Assembly: GCA_021775715.1 (NCBI GenBank)
Contig: JAJFHI010000220.1
Location: 1-5,625 of the forward strand
Source: Hyphomicrobiaceae bacterium
GTDB taxonomy: Bacteria; Pseudomonadota; Alphaproteobacteria; Rhizobiales; Hyphomicrobiaceae
DNA: 5,625 nucleotides
Direction: 5' to 3'
Shown here: one piece after another, positions 5,119 through 5,625 of the stretch
How the letters are laid out: every line of letters begins with the position of its first letter
How positions within the stretch are numbered: position 1 is the first letter of the stretch
Position numbers and translations under genes: made by a program
The notes under the pieces: model-generated
The model's database searches: none
Told to the model about the DNA's origin: nothing
The model's input: the letters and a program-made list of their open reading frames with translations, nothing else

Positions 5119-5625
5119 ATGCGATTTTTTGTGGCTTTTCTTGCTCTTGTCTTTTTCTTGCCTGCGACATCGGTTTTTGCCGATACCATCAAAGTGGCCT
5201 CGCAAATAGATAAGGTAACGGTGTTCCCGTCAGGGGCGGCCGTTGTGCGCGCTGCGAAAGTAAAGCTTGGCAAGGGGGAGCATGTGATCGTGATCGGCGA
5301 TCTGCCCGGTCAGGCCGTCGCAAGCTCGATCCGTGTTGAAGGCCGGCAGGTGACGGGCAATCTCTCAATCGGGTCCGTCGACTCGCGTCGTCTTATGGTG
5401 ACAAAGGCCGAGGCTGGCGGCGACGTAGAACGTAAGCGTCTCGAAGATGCAATCGAAGCAGCCAAAGATAACCGCGCCGCGATCGTCGCAGAAATCGAAA
5501 CCGCTCAGACCAAGAAACAACTAATTTCCAATCTGGCGAATCTGCCAAATCATCCGGCACCATCGCAAGGTAGTGTTGGTGTTGCGCCTGATTGGTCTGG
5601 GCTGTTGTCGCTTATCTCCAGCGAG
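5119..5625 (+). CDS. Exported DUF4140/DUF4139 (mucoidy inhibitor MuiA-like) protein, N-terminal part
   Basis: The frame is open from ATG 5119 to the right edge of the window, giving 169 residues of a protein whose family members are usually around 500-600 residues. Residues 1-21 form a signal peptide (MRFF, hydrophobic core VAFLALVFFLPA, cleavage after VFA before Asp22), so it is probably periplasmic or envelope-associated. Residues 30-75 (IDKVTVFPSGAAVVRAAKVKLGKGEHVIVIGDLP and following) match the N-terminal DUF4140 beta domain of this family. Residues about 103-142 are charged and helical, likely a coiled coil, as expected between the DUF4140 and DUF4139 parts; the latter lies outside the window. 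GAGGTG (5107-5112) is placed six bases before the start. The family's biochemical function is not established; the MuiA name comes from a mucoidy-related phenotype. It has no obvious link to the serine genes and a separate promoter is likely. Confidence 0.82.
   Translation, partial: MRFFVAFLALVFFLPATSVFADTIKVASQIDKVTVFPSGAAVVRAAKVKLGKGEHVIVIGDLPGQAVASSIRVEGRQVTGNLSIGSVDSRRLMVTKAEAGGDVERKRLEDAIEAAKDNRAAIVAEIETAQTKKQLISNLANLPNHPAPSQGSVGVAPDWSGLLSLISSE

Noticed and set aside
5003..5209. 68-codon plus-strand open frame overlapping the start of the MuiA-like gene
   Set aside because: It runs through the stem-loop cluster and out of frame through a well-supported signal peptide; no ribosome-binding site was seen.

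Overview
The window looks like an ordinary chromosomal segment of an alphaproteobacterium, probably Hyphomicrobiales (Rhizobiales) or a near relative. This is inferred from moderately GC-rich coding sequence, the alphaproteobacterial/Methanosarcina-type SerC next to a long ACT-domain SerA, a small outer-membrane beta-barrel with a proline-rich N-terminal linker typical of that group, and a structured leader before serC that resembles the alphaproteobacterial serC RNA motif. Species cannot be read from the sequence.

All five genes lie on the plus strand. From left to right: the 3' end of glmM (phosphoglucosamine mutase; 1-333), closed by a hairpin terminator; a 413-base gap with no convincing gene; a secreted outer-membrane beta-barrel protein (747-1643) followed by a strong intrinsic terminator (1680-1712); a promoter and folded leader (1788-1866) ahead of serC (1872-3047); a 161-base gap with a long GC-rich hairpin; serA (3209-4795) with a near-perfect Shine-Dalgarno; a 323-base gap rich in inverted repeats; and the 5' part of a gene for an exported DUF4140/DUF4139 (MuiA-like) protein that runs off the right edge (5119-5625).

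SerA and SerC are consecutive enzymes of phosphorylated serine biosynthesis: SerA oxidises 3-phosphoglycerate and SerC transaminates the product to phosphoserine; SerB is not in the window. glmM feeds UDP-GlcNAc synthesis for envelope polymers, and the beta-barrel and MuiA-like proteins are envelope proteins, but nothing shows that they work with the serine genes. Terminators separate most genes, so the window reads as several small transcription units.

I found no mobile element, CRISPR array, tRNA or rRNA, and no evidence of a new multi-gene system. The most interesting parts are non-coding: the serC leader, where pseudoknot-like or alternative pairing sits at the likely transcript start and a second hairpin holds the Shine-Dalgarno; the hairpin between serC and serA; and the cluster of stem-loops before the MuiA-like gene.
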